Shown one piece after another: positions 36,195 to 46,700 of a stretch of DNA of 58,705 nucleotides. Position numbers and translations under genes: made by a program. The DNA comes from Caedibacter sp052030685. Lineage in GTDB: Bacteria; Pseudomonadota; Gammaproteobacteria; Francisellales; Francisellaceae. The notes under the pieces are model-generated. The model was given only the letters and a program-made list of their open reading frames with translations, was not told the origin of the DNA and searched no databases. Within the stretch, counting starts at the first letter, position 1, and every line of letters begins with the position of its first letter. The DNA lies in assembly GCF_052030685.1 (NCBI RefSeq), contig NZ_JBQAJM010000015.1, forward strand, positions 1 to 58,705, read 5' to 3'.

Positions 36195-36276
36195 AGTTGG
36201 GGACGCTCACCCATGCAGCTTAAGCTGCACGAGCAATCCCGCAAGTGGAGAGGTACTAACGGATGCAATTTGAGAT
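36195..36276. repeat. Palindromic repeat family 2, copy D (inverted)
   Basis: Reads CTCACCCATGCAGCTTAAGCTGCACGAGC...GTGGAGAGGTACTAAC, the reverse complement of the family 2 core. It is about 110 bases upstream of polA. A reading frame at 36054-36308 crosses it and is not credible. Confidence 0.75.
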
Positions 36277-36384
36277 CATTACTAAGCAGGATATCTTTAT
36301 TTCAGTGACTACCGCTGAGAGTACTACATCTTTAAAGCCTGATCGGGTATGATAGCTTATCTTTTTATAAATCAGATTGCTTGT

Positions 36385-39105
36385 ATGTCAAACACTCAAA
36401 AAATCGTTCTTGTTGATGGATCATCTTATCTTTTTCGTGCGTTTCACGCCTTACCCCAATTAACCAATCGCCAAGGTGAACCAACAGGTGCAATCTTCGG
36501 TGTAATCAATATGTTAAAAAAATTGCCTAAACAGCTAAACACCGATCATATTGCTGTCGTATTTGATGCTAAGGGTAAAAATTTCAGGCATGATCTTTAC
36601 CCTGAATATAAAGCCAATCGTAAGGCAATGGCGGATGAATTAAGAGCTCAAATATCTCCTGTACATGAGATGGTGCAAAAGCTTGGGTTTCCATTGATCG
36701 TCATCGATGCGGTTGAAGCCGATGATGTCATCGGTACATTGGCTAAACGCTTTGCCAGTCAAGGGCATGAGATAGTCATTTCAACGGGTGACAAAGATAT
36801 GGCGCAATTGGTTGATACGCATATCACCTTAATAGATACCATGAAGAATGAAATCACTGATCGCGAAAAAGTCATTGCTAAATTTGGCGTCACCCCTGAA
36901 CAGATTATTGACTATTTAGCCTTGGTTGGAGATACATCAGACAATATCCCCGGTGTGCCAAAGGTTGGACCAAAAACGGCAGTCAAATGGTTAGCAGAAT
37001 ATCAAAGCCTGCAAGGAGTCATCGATAATGCGGATAAAATATCTGGGAAGGTTGGTGAGAATCTAAGGGATAGTATTGGCTTTCTGCCACTGTCTTATCA
37101 GCTAGCTACGATTAAATGCGACCTAGAACTACCATATAAAGTTCAAGATATGCTTTGTGTTAAGCCGGATGTTGGTTACCTTAAGAAAGCGTTTACACAA
37201 TATGAATTTAAAGGTTGGTTGCGTGAGCTTGAGTATCAAGCAAGTATTGTGACTGATGCTCCAAACAATCCAGTGGAACCTGTTGATGCTCAATCAACCT
37301 TAAACTATCAGGTTATTTTAACGAAAGATGATTTCAATGCCTTTTATGCTGAATTAGCAGAAGCTGAAATTTTTTCTTTTGATACCGAAACAGATTCTTT
37401 AGATACCTTTAATGTGCGTCTTGTTGGCATGTCATTTGCATTAAAGCCACATCACGCGGTCTATATTCCATTGCAACATGATTATGAAGGTGCACCAATA
37501 CAATTACCTCTAGAGTGGGTTGTTAATAAAGTTAAGCCGATTTTAGAAGATGACCAGGTTGCTAAAATTGCCCAAAATGCCAAGTTTGATTTAAAAGTTT
37601 TAAGTAGTGTGGGCATTAATGTAAAAGGTGTTAAATATGATACGATGCTTGAGTCATATGTGTTAAATAGCTCAGCAACAAGGCATGATATGGATTCATT
37701 GGCTAATCATTATCTACAAATTAAAACAGTCAGTTTTACAGAGTTAGCAGGTAAAGGTAAAAACCAACTTACCTTTAATCAGATCGATATTACTAAGGCC
37801 GGATTTTATGCCGCGGAGGATGCCGATATTACCTATCGTTTGCATGAGCGTATCTGGACTGAATTAAAATATATCGACAGTTTACGCCAGTTGTATATCA
37901 AAGAAGAATTACCGGTGAGCTTTGTTATTGATCGCATGGAACGTATCGGTGTAAAAGTTGATGCGGACTTGTTAAAAGCGCAAAGTGCCTCACTCACGGC
38001 AAAAATAGCTCAGTTAGAAAAAGAGTGTATTGAATTGGCGGGGGAAGATTTTAATCTATCATCACCCAAACAATTGCGTGAGATTCTCTATGATAAGATG
38101 AGTTTACCAATCTTGAAAAAAACACAAGGAGGGCAAGCATCAACCGCAGAAGATGCACTTCAGGAGTTGGCAGAGATATATGACTTGCCTAAGCTTATTA
38201 TCGAGCATCGCCATTTAGTGAAATTAAAGACAACCTATACTGACAAACTACCATTGATGATCAATAGCAAAACATCGAGAGTGCATACTTCCTATCAGCA
38301 GGCAGTGACAAGTACGGGGCGTTTATCATCAACTGAGCCTAATCTGCAAAATATCCCGATTCGTTCAAGTGTTGGGCGCCAGATTAGAAAGGCATTTATT
38401 GCTGAGAAAGGTTATAAGATACTAGCCGCTGATTACTCACAAGTAGAGCTTAGAATCATGGCGCATTTATCACAAGATCCTAATTTGCTTCATGCATTTC
38501 AGCAAGGTTTAGATGTGCATCGTGCAACAGCAGCGGAAACATTAGGTATTAAGCCGGATGATGTGACACCCGAGCAACGTCGTCAAGCTAAGGCAGTCAA
38601 TTTTGGCTTAATCTATGGCATGGGCGCATTTGGTTTGGCAAAGCAATTAGGTATTCCACGCGGCGAGGCACAGGAGTATATTGATATCTATTTTGCGCGT
38701 TATCCTGGGGTTAAGCGCTATATGGAAGATGCTAAGGCGTATGCTATGCAGCATGGTTTTGTTGAGACGATTTTTGGTAGACGTTTGCATTTGCCTGAGA
38801 TTAATTCACGTAATATGGCAAAAAGGCGCGCGTCAGAACGTGTTGCTATTAATGCGCCGATGCAAGGCTCTGCTGCTGATATTATCAAGCGCGCTATGAT
38901 TCTAATTGATGAGTGGATTATCAACGAGAATATTGATGCGCGAATGATTATGCAAGTGCATGATGAGTTGGTATTTGAAGTCAAAGAAGATCAAATAGAG
39001 CAAATGAGTAAAGAGATTAAACAATTTATGGAATCAGCCGCATTATTACAAGTGCCATTGATTGTTGATGTTGGCATTGGCAATAATTGGGATGAGGCGC
39101 ATTAA
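36385..39105 (+). CDS. polA: DNA polymerase I
   Basis: Repair and Okazaki-fragment polymerase, 906 residues with all three activities apparently intact. The 5'-3' exonuclease occupies about 1-300 (VLVDGSSYLFRAFHAL, GDTSDNIPGVPKVGPKTA). The 3'-5' exonuclease has the acidic motif FDTETDSLD. The polymerase carries RLSSTEPNLQNIPIR, DYSQVELRIMAHLS (motif A), the O-helix RRQAKAVNFGLIYGMG, and motif C VHDELVFEV. The start at 36385 begins the conserved MSNTQKIVLVDGSS. The upstream ATG at 36349 adds an unlikely hydrophobic 12-residue tail. Confidence 0.96.
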   Translation: MSNTQKIVLVDGSSYLFRAFHALPQLTNRQGEPTGAIFGVINMLKKLPKQLNTDHIAVVFDAKGKNFRHDLYPEYKANRKAMADELRAQISPVHEMVQKLGFPLIVIDAVEADDVIGTLAKRFASQGHEIVISTGDKDMAQLVDTHITLIDTMKNEITDREKVIAKFGVTPEQIIDYLALVGDTSDNIPGVPKVGPKTAVKWLAEYQSLQGVIDNADKISGKVGENLRDSIGFLPLSYQLATIKCDLELPYKVQDMLCVKPDVGYLKKAFTQYEFKGWLRELEYQASIVTDAPNNPVEPVDAQSTLNYQVILTKDDFNAFYAELAEAEIFSFDTETDSLDTFNVRLVGMSFALKPHHAVYIPLQHDYEGAPIQLPLEWVVNKVKPILEDDQVAKIAQNAKFDLKVLSSVGINVKGVKYDTMLESYVLNSSATRHDMDSLANHYLQIKTVSFTELAGKGKNQLTFNQIDITKAGFYAAEDADITYRLHERIWTELKYIDSLRQLYIKEELPVSFVIDRMERIGVKVDADLLKAQSASLTAKIAQLEKECIELAGEDFNLSSPKQLREILYDKMSLPILKKTQGGQASTAEDALQELAEIYDLPKLIIEHRHLVKLKTTYTDKLPLMINSKTSRVHTSYQQAVTSTGRLSSTEPNLQNIPIRSSVGRQIRKAFIAEKGYKILAADYSQVELRIMAHLSQDPNLLHAFQQGLDVHRATAAETLGIKPDDVTPEQRRQAKAVNFGLIYGMGAFGLAKQLGIPRGEAQEYIDIYFARYPGVKRYMEDAKAYAMQHGFVETIFGRRLHLPEINSRNMAKRRASERVAINAPMQGSAADIIKRAMILIDEWIINENIDARMIMQVHDELVFEVKEDQIEQMSKEIKQFMESAALLQVPLIVDVGIGNNWDEAH

Positions 39106-39112
39106 GTATATT

Positions 39113-39212
39113 AAAAATAAGTTGCATCAGCTAGCACCTCTGCCCTTGTCGGAGAGGTCGTGCAGCTTAAGCTGCGCGGGTGAGGGGGGTAATTAAAACT
39201 CAACTTATTCTT
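39113..39212. repeat. Palindromic repeat family 2, copy C (complete)
   Basis: Bounded by AAAAATAAGTTG (39113-39124) and CAACTTATTCTTC (39200-39212). The core holds CGTGCAGCTTAAGCTGCGCGG, whose AGCTTAAGCT centre is a perfect palindrome. It lies between the convergent ends of polA and the aminopeptidase gene, where a terminator would be expected. Confidence 0.8.
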
Positions 39213-39230
39213 CCATCATTACTAACGATC

Positions 39231-40679
39231 TTAAGCTAAGAATTGTTCAACAAGCTCACAGGTATACCAAACCCCAACACCACTGATTTCAGTAGGTATG
39301 GGTGCTAGTCCATCCTTATGGCGGCATGAAGCTAAATCCATGTGTAGCCAACGAATGTCTTTACCGACAAATTGTTGTAAGAATTTAGCAGCCAAAATAT
39401 GATCAGCATTACCAGTGACATAGCATTGTTTTAAATCCGCAATATCCGAGTCAAGTGCTTTAAGATAATGTTTATCCATTGGGAAAGGCCAGACTTTTTC
39501 AGCGCATTTGGCGCCATATTTAACTAAGTTTGGTTGCCAATCATAGTTATTACTAAAGATGGCGGAGTATTCAGTGCCGAGTGCACGCACCGCAGCACCT
39601 GTTAGTGTCGCATAATCAAGGATCATTTCAGGTTTATCTTGGCTTGCTAAACATAAGGTATCAGATAAAGCCATGCGTCCCTCAGCATCGGTATCAACCA
39701 CTTCAATTGTCTTACCATTTAAGGCTGTGACCACTTCATTGGGTAGGAAAGCGCGCTCACCAATGTTGTTGTTGGTGATTGCAAGATAACAGTGTACTTG
39801 ATAAGGCACTTGCAAGAGGCTTAATGACAGCAAGCTGCCAACAGCAACCGCGCTGCCCATCATGTCATCATTCATGCCATACATATATTGTGGTTGCTTT
39901 AAGCTTACGCCACCGGTGTCAAAGCAAATTCCTTTGCCAACCAAAGCAATTGTTTTATTATAGTCTTTAGGCGTATAGGTTAACTTGACAATGCCCGCAA
40001 TCTCAGAGGCGCGTGCTACCGCACTAAAGGCACCAGCGCCCATTTTAGCTAAGGTTTCTTTGTCATAGAGCGTGTATTGCCAATTCTCGCATTTGGCGAT
40101 ATCTTTTAGTAGGTTGATATAAATCTGCGGAGTTAAATAATTGGTTGGGAAAATAGTTAGGCGGCGAGCAAGAGCATTACCTTTGTGCTTAGCAAGTACA
40201 TCGAGAAAATCACTTTCGCTATAATCGCCAATGATCTCAATGCTAACCTCTTGTGCTTTATGTTCACGTTTATAATTAGGCATCTCTTCAGTATGTGCCA
40301 ATAGTGCGCGCATGCAAGCCTCAGCTGTTGATTCGACAGCATTTTCGGCAAGGAAAACAATATGCTTGACCTTGGCGATATTTGTACCTTTAAGTAGTTC
40401 AGATAAATCTTTAAGCCATAAATAGAGCTCACATTCGCCAACATTTTCTTTGATGATAATGTGTGTGCCTTTGGCATTGGGTAGTTGTGTGTGATAGCCT
40501 TTTTTGGACTTTGGCGCTTGAGATTGTTTGCGTGCGTAAAGGAGCTCTCCTGAAGGCAAACTTTGCCATTGTACTTCGTTATCGGCAATCGCAATAATGA
40601 GATCTGCACTATGGTGGTTTTCATCAAAGTGAGCGGAAAAATGTAAACGTGCTGATGTTAATGTGTGTAATGAATGCAT
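39231..40679 (-). CDS. M17-family leucyl aminopeptidase
   Basis: Cytosolic dizinc aminopeptidase of 482 residues. C-terminal catalytic domain motifs: LVGKGICFDTGGVSLK, NDDMMGSAVAVG, VDTDAEGRMALSDTL and DYATLTGAAVRALG. The family signature is usually NTDAEGR; here the first residue is Asp. The N-terminal domain is diverged from PepA, so it is better called an M17 family member. ATG at 40679 begins MHSLHTLTSARL. An upstream start at 40727 would overlap a poor ribosome site. Confidence 0.9.
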   Translation of the reverse strand: MHSLHTLTSARLHFSAHFDENHHSADLIIAIADNEVQWQSLPSGELLYARKQSQAPKSKKGYHTQLPNAKGTHIIIKENVGECELYLWLKDLSELLKGTNIAKVKHIVFLAENAVESTAEACMRALLAHTEEMPNYKREHKAQEVSIEIIGDYSESDFLDVLAKHKGNALARRLTIFPTNYLTPQIYINLLKDIAKCENWQYTLYDKETLAKMGAGAFSAVARASEIAGIVKLTYTPKDYNKTIALVGKGICFDTGGVSLKQPQYMYGMNDDMMGSAVAVGSLLSLSLLQVPYQVHCYLAITNNNIGERAFLPNEVVTALNGKTIEVVDTDAEGRMALSDTLCLASQDKPEMILDYATLTGAAVRALGTEYSAIFSNNYDWQPNLVKYGAKCAEKVWPFPMDKHYLKALDSDIADLKQCYVTGNADHILAAKFLQQFVGKDIRWLHMDLASCRHKDGLAPIPTEISGVGVWYTCELVEQFLA

Positions 40680-40794
40680 TGATTTAACCTTGTTGAGAAA
40701 TCTTGTCAGATTACAGTATAAACACACTTTTAGGTAGTATGAACCAGAATTACCTATTTTTCGTAAAACTGCGTGGGAAACAGCAGAATTATGC

Positions 40795-40822
40795 TTGCAA
40801 AACTAAGATGATGGGCTAAAAT
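40795..40822 (+). promoter_or_regulatory. Promoter of the CAT-anticodon tRNA gene
   Basis: TTGCAA (40795-40800) and TAAAAT (40817-40822) are separated by 16 bases, followed by GC-rich AGCCGG, 15 bases before the tRNA. Confidence 0.6.
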
Positions 40823-40836
40823 AGCCGGAAGTTTAA

Positions 40837-40913
<77 letters not shown>

Positions 40914-41265
40914 CCTTCAAATCCTTTTCCCATAAGCTTTTTAGAGAAATTAATTGCGAAGCTTTCAAAATAAAATTTAAACTATAGGTAACGTATAGGT
41001 AACAAGAAAAATATTGTTACCTGAGAAATATCCACTGCAGGTAACAAAGCAAGGTAGCACAACTGATAAAAATTTTGATTTAAGATAACTGATGGTATGA
41101 GTTGAGTTTGTGTAAATTTTAAATTTTTGCTACACAAAGTTATTTGCTGTAGTTGGGCTATTAAACAAATCATCCTCGGCAGTTTTCCAATCGTTACTGC
41201 AATATTCTTGATATTCTGCATTTTGATGTTATCATAAGGGATAACATTGTAAGAGGATGATTGTG
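40914..41265. other. Non-coding interval before higBA with repeats and relic
   Basis: Four copies of AGGTAAC lie within 60 bases (40986, 40997, inverted at 41016, 41039), two of them 11 bases apart. At 41130-41200, on the minus strand, is a relic encoding SNDWKTAEDDLFNSP, similar to the C-terminal end of the transaldolase beyond higBA. No intact gene is present. Confidence 0.6.
41226..41247 (+). promoter_or_regulatory. Palindromic operator ahead of higB
   Basis: GTTATC-ATAAGG-GATAAC, extended by AT/AT on each side, lies 18 bases upstream of the higB ATG. A 22-base dyad at this place is the expected HigA autorepression site. Confidence 0.6.
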
Positions 41266-41592
41266 ATGTCTTGGGTTGTAGAATTTTATTCTGGAGTTGA
41301 AAGAAATGTTTTAGAACTTCCAGTTAAGCTGCAAGCAAAAATGTTAAGATTGTTTGATTTAGTGGAAGAACATGGGGCGCAGTTAGGCGAGCCTCATACT
41401 AAGGCGTTAAGCAATGGCTTGTTTGAGCTGAGAGCCAAAGCGTTAGAAGGTATCGCTAGAAGCATATTCTGTTATGTTGATGGTAAAAAGATAATAGTTT
41501 TGCATGTTTTTGTAAAGAAAACCCAGAAAACACCAAAGAAAGAACTTGAGGTAGCTATAAACCGAATGAAGGAGGTTAAAAGTGAATCTTAA
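41266..41592 (+). CDS. higB: HigB/RelE-like toxin (Gp49 family)
   Basis: A 108-residue toxin of the phage-derived Gp49-like/HigB group, an mRNA interferase acting on translated mRNA. Signature: GLFELRAKALEGIARSIFCYVDGKKIIVLHVFVKKTQKTPKKELEVA. ATG at 41266 is spaced from AGAGG; the ATG at 41257 would abut it. The toxin gene comes first and overlaps the antitoxin gene by 11 bases, the usual order of higBA. Confidence 0.9.
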   Translation: MSWVVEFYSGVERNVLELPVKLQAKMLRLFDLVEEHGAQLGEPHTKALSNGLFELRAKALEGIARSIFCYVDGKKIIVLHVFVKKTQKTPKKELEVAINRMKEVKSES

Positions 41593-41857
41593 ACAGCTAA
41601 AAGAGCAAGCTTTTAAAAATGATAATGTCAAGCACGAATACAATAAGCTTGGTGCGGAGTTTGAGTTGATTAATGAGTTAATACATCTTCGTAAAAAATC
41701 AGGTCTTACTCAAGAGCAAATAGCTTTAAAGATGGGCACCACAAGAAGTAATGTGTGTCGGCTAGAGAAGCTTGGAACTCACCCAAAAGTCAGCACTTTA
41801 GAAAATTATGCCAGAGCTTGTGGATTTAAGCTTGGATTCAAGTTTAGCCACTTATAA
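41582..41857 (+). CDS. higA: HigA antitoxin, XRE-type
   Basis: A 91-residue antitoxin with a helix-turn-helix: LTQEQIALKMGTTRSNVCRLEKLGTHPKVSTLENYARACG. GTG start at 41582 follows a strong AAGGAGG site inside higB. Its 3' end overlaps the convergent transaldolase gene end by 14 bases, reflecting insertion of this module into that gene. Confidence 0.9.
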   Translation: MNLKQLKEQAFKNDNVKHEYNKLGAEFELINELIHLRKKSGLTQEQIALKMGTTRSNVCRLEKLGTHPKVSTLENYARACGFKLGFKFSHL

Positions 41858-42524
41858 TTTGGTGACCAAACAAATCATCCTCGACAGTCGCCCAGCTGTC
41901 GCTGAACATCTTTAACGCGTCAGATGTTTGCATCGGTTCTGCGGTTGATTGTCGTAAAACATCACTTGGTGCAGTCACCGCTTGCGCACCAATGTCCATG
42001 CTGTAGTAAATGTCATCAATGCTTTTTTTTATGCTTGCCATCATCAGTTTACTTTTGCAGTTAAAGCTTTTGACAATATCAGACATGCGTTGAATTTCTT
42101 TTTGCCAGTCTTGATTTGATTGTTTAATATGATTTAAATATGGCGCAATGTAGTCAACGTTGAGTTTGCAAGATGTAAGCACCTGCGCGGCAGTAAAAAC
42201 AGCTGTTGATAATACGGGAATGTTTTCACTTATAAGCTCTTTCATAGCCTTAAAGCCTTGCTCATTGGCTTGGATTTTTATTATAAAACGATTAGATATA
42301 GTCCTTAGATGCTGAGCTTGAGCAATAATCGCATTTGCATCAGTTGCGGTAACCTGAACGCATACGGGGTGCTTATTTACGGCAAGCAGATTTTGCAGCG
42401 TAGTCAAGGGACTGTCTTGACTGTTTGCTAATATCTTAGGATTAGTTGTGATGCCATTTATTAACCCTATGGCATCAAAATATGTAGCGTCTGTTAAGTT
42501 TGAACTGTCTAGCCAGATTTCCAT
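41844..42524 (-). CDS. Transaldolase / fructose-6-phosphate aldolase family protein
   Basis: A 226-residue TIM-barrel aldolase of the small TalC/FSA group: MEIWLDSSNL, GLINGITTNPKIL, the Schiff-base lysine in FIIKIQANEQGFKAMK and IPVLSTAVFTAAQ. The last few codons (GHQIISG) are encoded in sequence shared with the higA end, so the original C-terminus has been replaced. Since only the extreme tail changed, the enzyme may still work. It probably belonged with the MFS gene fragment upstream. Confidence 0.85.
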   Translation of the reverse strand: MEIWLDSSNLTDATYFDAIGLINGITTNPKILANSQDSPLTTLQNLLAVNKHPVCVQVTATDANAIIAQAQHLRTISNRFIIKIQANEQGFKAMKELISENIPVLSTAVFTAAQVLTSCKLNVDYIAPYLNHIKQSNQDWQKEIQRMSDIVKSFNCKSKLMMASIKKSIDDIYYSMDIGAQAVTAPSDVLRQSTAEPMQTSDALKMFSDSWATVEDDLFGHQIISG

Positions 42525-42540
42525 AGTGTTTCCTTATAAT

Positions 42541-43623
42541 TTATGTGGTTTGATTGTATGCTAAGGTTTGATGTTGCTTTATATTTTTCCATATGCTTAG
42601 TGTTGCTACAGTTCCGATTATGCCAATGATTGAACTTAAAGCGATTAACCAAAATGGTAGCATTATTAAATTTGTAGAGTCTAAAATGAGTATTGATAAC
42701 GCAGGAACTGGCGCGCTAAATATTGAATAGCTAAGATTGTAGGATAGCCCGATGCTTCTACATCTAAAGTTTGCTTGAGATATTTCGGCTATTATAACAG
42801 TGTAGGTTGATGCGAGCATTCCAAAAAAGGCAAAAATAAGCATTAGCAAAAGAGTGTTTAGATATCCATCGATCAGCTGATTGTAAAATATATAACTGAA
42901 TAGGCAAATCAATACAACAAAGTCATCATAAACTTCACCTTGACCAATTTCATATAAATAAGATGCGACAAAGAAACCAATAGCAGTAATGGCTTTAATT
43001 CCCTCAAAATTTTTAAGTCTAAACTCTTCCCAGCCAAGCTTACCTTTGATAAATTTAAACACACCCTCAATACGAGAGCGCTTTAAATAGCAATCATATA
43101 CGTTGTAAACGTCATATTGATTCACAAGTTGCTTATTCGTGATTAAAAGCATCGGTTCATCAAAGGCTTCTCTAGACGCCTGTGAAATCACGATATCTTC
43201 ACCGGCACTTAACTGTTCAATCGTTTCTTTTGATAAGAACTCTGGCTGCTTGTTGCTGTACAACTCATGACTTAATAAATCAATCTGCTTGTTATCTAAA
43301 TTAACGGCAATTGTATTGAAGCTGCTGTAGCCATTAATGGTTTTCTTATTCAGATCCTTTACTTTTCCTATAGGCTCTGCTTGCTTGGTATATTTTTTGC
43401 GTATCTCACTAGGATCATGAATCAAAATAACATTATCGGCAGCTTCGTATTTCTTGGCTGTTTCAGTACATAACACTTCACTAATTTGCTCAGGGTCAAA
43501 GTAATTTAGCTTATTGTCACCTGTAATTGTCCGTCTCAATTTTTCGTACTCCTTTTGGCTGCTACTGATTGAGTAAAGGTTTAAGCTGCCATGCTCTAAA
43601 ACTTTTTCCAGTATTGTCTTCAC
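42541..43623 (-). pseudogene. Chimeric ORF: Tn5-like transposase remnant fused to an MFS C-terminus
   Basis: One uninterrupted frame of 360 codons made of two unrelated parts. Residues 1 to about 238 are an IS4/Tn5-like transposase: NVILIHDPSEIRKKYT (first catalytic Asp), KTINGYSSFNTIAVN and RIEGVFKFIKGKLGWEEFRLKNFEGIKA (catalytic Glu region). The middle containing the second Asp appears deleted. Residues about 240-360 are the last membrane helices of a sugar/metabolite MFS transporter, with the AEISQANFRCRSIGLSYNLSYSIF loop. The MFS 5' part is absent from the window. A functional product is unlikely. Confidence 0.8.
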
Positions 43624-43750
43624 ATTTTTTAAAAGACACCTTTGATGCCATTTTGTTTAATAGTTTACTCATGTGGTTACCAAAAGTAGTGTGCGCCATC
43701 CTTGTGATTCCTGTTCTTGTATCATTGCTACGGGCGTATTGTGCACACTT
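42905..43750 (-). mobile_element. Degenerate IS4/Tn5-like insertion sequence remnant
   Basis: The transposase relic extends upstream of the 43623 start in another frame. Codons read ARSNDTRTGITRMAHTTFG and then SKLLNKMASKVSFKKC, which fits the N-terminal DNA-binding domain of Tn5-type transposases. A frameshift near 43610 therefore splits the gene. Clear terminal repeats were not found. It separates the MFS fragment from the AddA-like gene and probably deleted the rest of the transporter. Confidence 0.7.
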
Positions 43751-43777
43751 TTAAATTTTTGGGGAGTTTTCAGTATT

Positions 43778-46700
43778 TTACAAATTTTGAAGGTGCGGAA
43801 TCAATGGAAAATAAAGTGACAGCTTGATATCCCCAGAGTTTATTCTAAAGTAGCGAGCAATCAGCTTTTGATAGTTGATAAGTTGTACACGATAGGTTGC
43901 TATCTGGGTGCTTGCAAAGTCCTCTAAAGACTCATTGCTCAGTGGTCTAGCAAATTTATAATCAATAATATGATATTGATCATTCTCGATAATAATTCGA
44001 TCAGCTATGTGTTTTTGAGTTTTGCCAAAGCTAGAATGGAGTATAACTTGTTCATGCATGCCGGAAGCAGTAAGAATAGAAGGATATTGCGTTAGTGTAT
44101 TGGCTATTGCCTCTTTAGCTAAAGCATATGATTGCGCGTGATTGATTTTGGTAATCGCGTGTTGATGCAAGCAAAGTGCAAAATAATTTTGCCAATGGTT
44201 GATGTTATCTTTGGAGCTACTTAAGTAATTAAACAGTTGATGCAATGCCGAGCCGATTTGACGTTCACTACTGAGCACTAGTTCACTAAGATCAGGGTGA
44301 TTTAAATCATCTGCTTTATCTGTTTCAAGTAATGTTTGATAATGTTCAAAGTTGGGTACGGTAGTGGTTGAGTAGCTTTGGATTTGCTTGATTACTTTAT
44401 AGCGTGGGCTTGGCTCTTTATCAGCTGAAATATCAGTATTTGAATCCTCACACGTCACCCAAGGGAGATTCAGTGGAGCTAGAAGTGCTAAAAAGCTATT
44501 ATTAGCAGCTTTGATATCATTGCCATTGTCAGTAACCGCAGTAAATAAAAGCGTTGATTTCGCGCGAGTGACAGCAACATATAAGAGCCGTTGCAGCTCA
44601 TACTCAGCACGCTTTTTTTGCATGCTTTGGATGACTTTGAAAAGTGGCGGTGTGTCTTTGTCCCAGCTATGTTTAATAGGGCTTAGTAATAAATGATCTT
44701 TGCCATCGCTCAAGCGTACCGTATCATGCAAGAAAAGGGGGGTGCCATCTGCTTTGCCGCGCTTATCAAGTTGCGGCAAAATCACAAAATCAAATTCCAA
44801 ACCTTTGGATTTATGGATAGTCATAATCAATACATTGCTTTGTGATGGACTACTAACGAACTTGCGTTTTAATTGTGCGACAAAGCGATCAAATTGTGCA
44901 ATAGCCGTTTTGTCGTCGGTTAAATGATTTTGCAAAAGGTTAATAAAGTTTGCAAACAGCGCATGATCTTGATGAATACTAAAGCCATCGAGTGCTTGCC
45001 AAATAATCTTTGAGCGCGCTATCAAACTGCTGCGCACACCATTAAAAAAAGCATCGTTGATCCAGCTTATAAAATAAAATGCTTTTTGTTGATGAGGGTG
45101 TGTTCGGTGCGTACCAAGATAACGTGCTAACTTGTCATAAAACGAATGAGGTATCTGACTTTGTTGCTCATTTAATTCTATTTTTTCAATCGTTTGCAGT
45201 TCATTTAAAGAAAAGCCAAACAAGGGTGACTGTAATAAACTCACCCAGTAAATAGACTGCTCAGGATTGTTTAAAAGTGCACAAAGGCACAATAGATCCA
45301 TAATCATTGGTTGGTGGTAGAATGTTTCTATTTCATTTTCAACAACGTCAATCCCTTGAGCTTTTAATTCAGGCACAAGATGTTTTAAATGGCTGCGAGT
45401 ACGCACTAAAATAGCAACTTGATGATCTGGATGTTTATTAAGATGCGTTTTGATACTATCGGCAATAAACAATGCTTCTTGTGTTGAATCTGCAAATAAT
45501 CGATAATTAATAGCCTCTTGATTAGTCTCTTGCGATAACGTTGTTGCCGGCGCGTAGCTAATGCCACCATAGTTTCTATCATCTTCTTTAGGAAAGATGC
45601 TGCAAAAATGATGATTCACCCAATCAACAATTGATTTGTGTGAGCGAAAATTGCAATCAAGCGGTAGAAAATCAAGTGCTACTTGATTGATGCCATGTGT
45701 TTTAACATCTATAAATTGATTAACCTCCGCTTGGCGAAAACGATAGATAGACTGCATTGGATCACCAACAATAAACAGTGTTTTACTATCATTGGGTTGC
45801 CACTCAAGCGTGAGCATTTGCAGTAACTTAAATTGTAAAATTGAGGTATCTTGAAACTCATCGATCAAAAGATGCTTGATTTGGTGATCAAGATAAAGCA
45901 TCAAATCAGTTGGTGCCTCACTGTTGCCAAGGGCTGATAACGCTTGTAGCGACACTTCATTAAAATCAAGCAAAGCGCGTGCTTTAAACACAAGCTTTAA
46001 ATATTGAACCAAGCGCAATGCAATACGCGCGATCGCACTTAATATCAGCCACTCTTGATCGTTTAATAATAAGTTTTCATACAGACGGATTTCAGCAACT
46101 AATGGATAAATGTGTAATATACTGTTATCGCTAAACGATTGCGTATATTCAATAAGCCATTGGGCATAATTTTTTGCTTTAGCATCTTTGGCGGGTAGGC
46201 CTTGTCTTGCATTAAAAGTTTTACGAAAAGTATTGTCATTGGTAAAAAGCAGTTTAATGAGTCGTTGCCAAAAGATCGGATTGTCTTGATCTATCAGGGT
46301 GTCGTTATGTTTATTATCACAAAATGCCAGTATTTCATTTAAGATCAATTGATTTTGATCGATGTTTAACAATGTACTTAAGCGCCGTTGAAGCTCAGCA
46401 AAAAGCGCTGTAAAGCCAGACTCAATAATTGTTTTACTTTTTTTGCTGTGTGTTGTATCGGTATCTATCAGTTGAGATGATAGCAAGATGCCAAGCCATT
46501 GCTCGCGTCTTGAGAGCATACTGCTAAGCAGGCTCTTTACGCGAGTAATATCATTATCAAGATGAGCTAACAGATCATGTAAATCCTGATAATAAGGACT
46601 TTGTTGTTGCGTGTCATTGATAAAATCATCAATGGCTTGTTCATACAACAGCTCAGGGGCGTCACTAATCTCGGCATTAAATGCTTCATCGGTTTCAAAC

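Noticed and set aside
36054..36308. 84-codon reading frame upstream of polA
   Set aside because: It runs through palindromic repeat copy D and has no ribosome site or recognisable motif.
40982..41221. 79-codon minus-strand reading frame before higB
   Set aside because: It overlaps the transaldolase-tail relic in a different frame and covers the AGGTAAC array; it lacks protein-like character.
40914..43777. Second tRNA-targeted island behind the CAT-anticodon tRNA
   Set aside because: No repeated copy of that tRNA's 3' end was found to mark a junction, so only the individual insertions are claimed.
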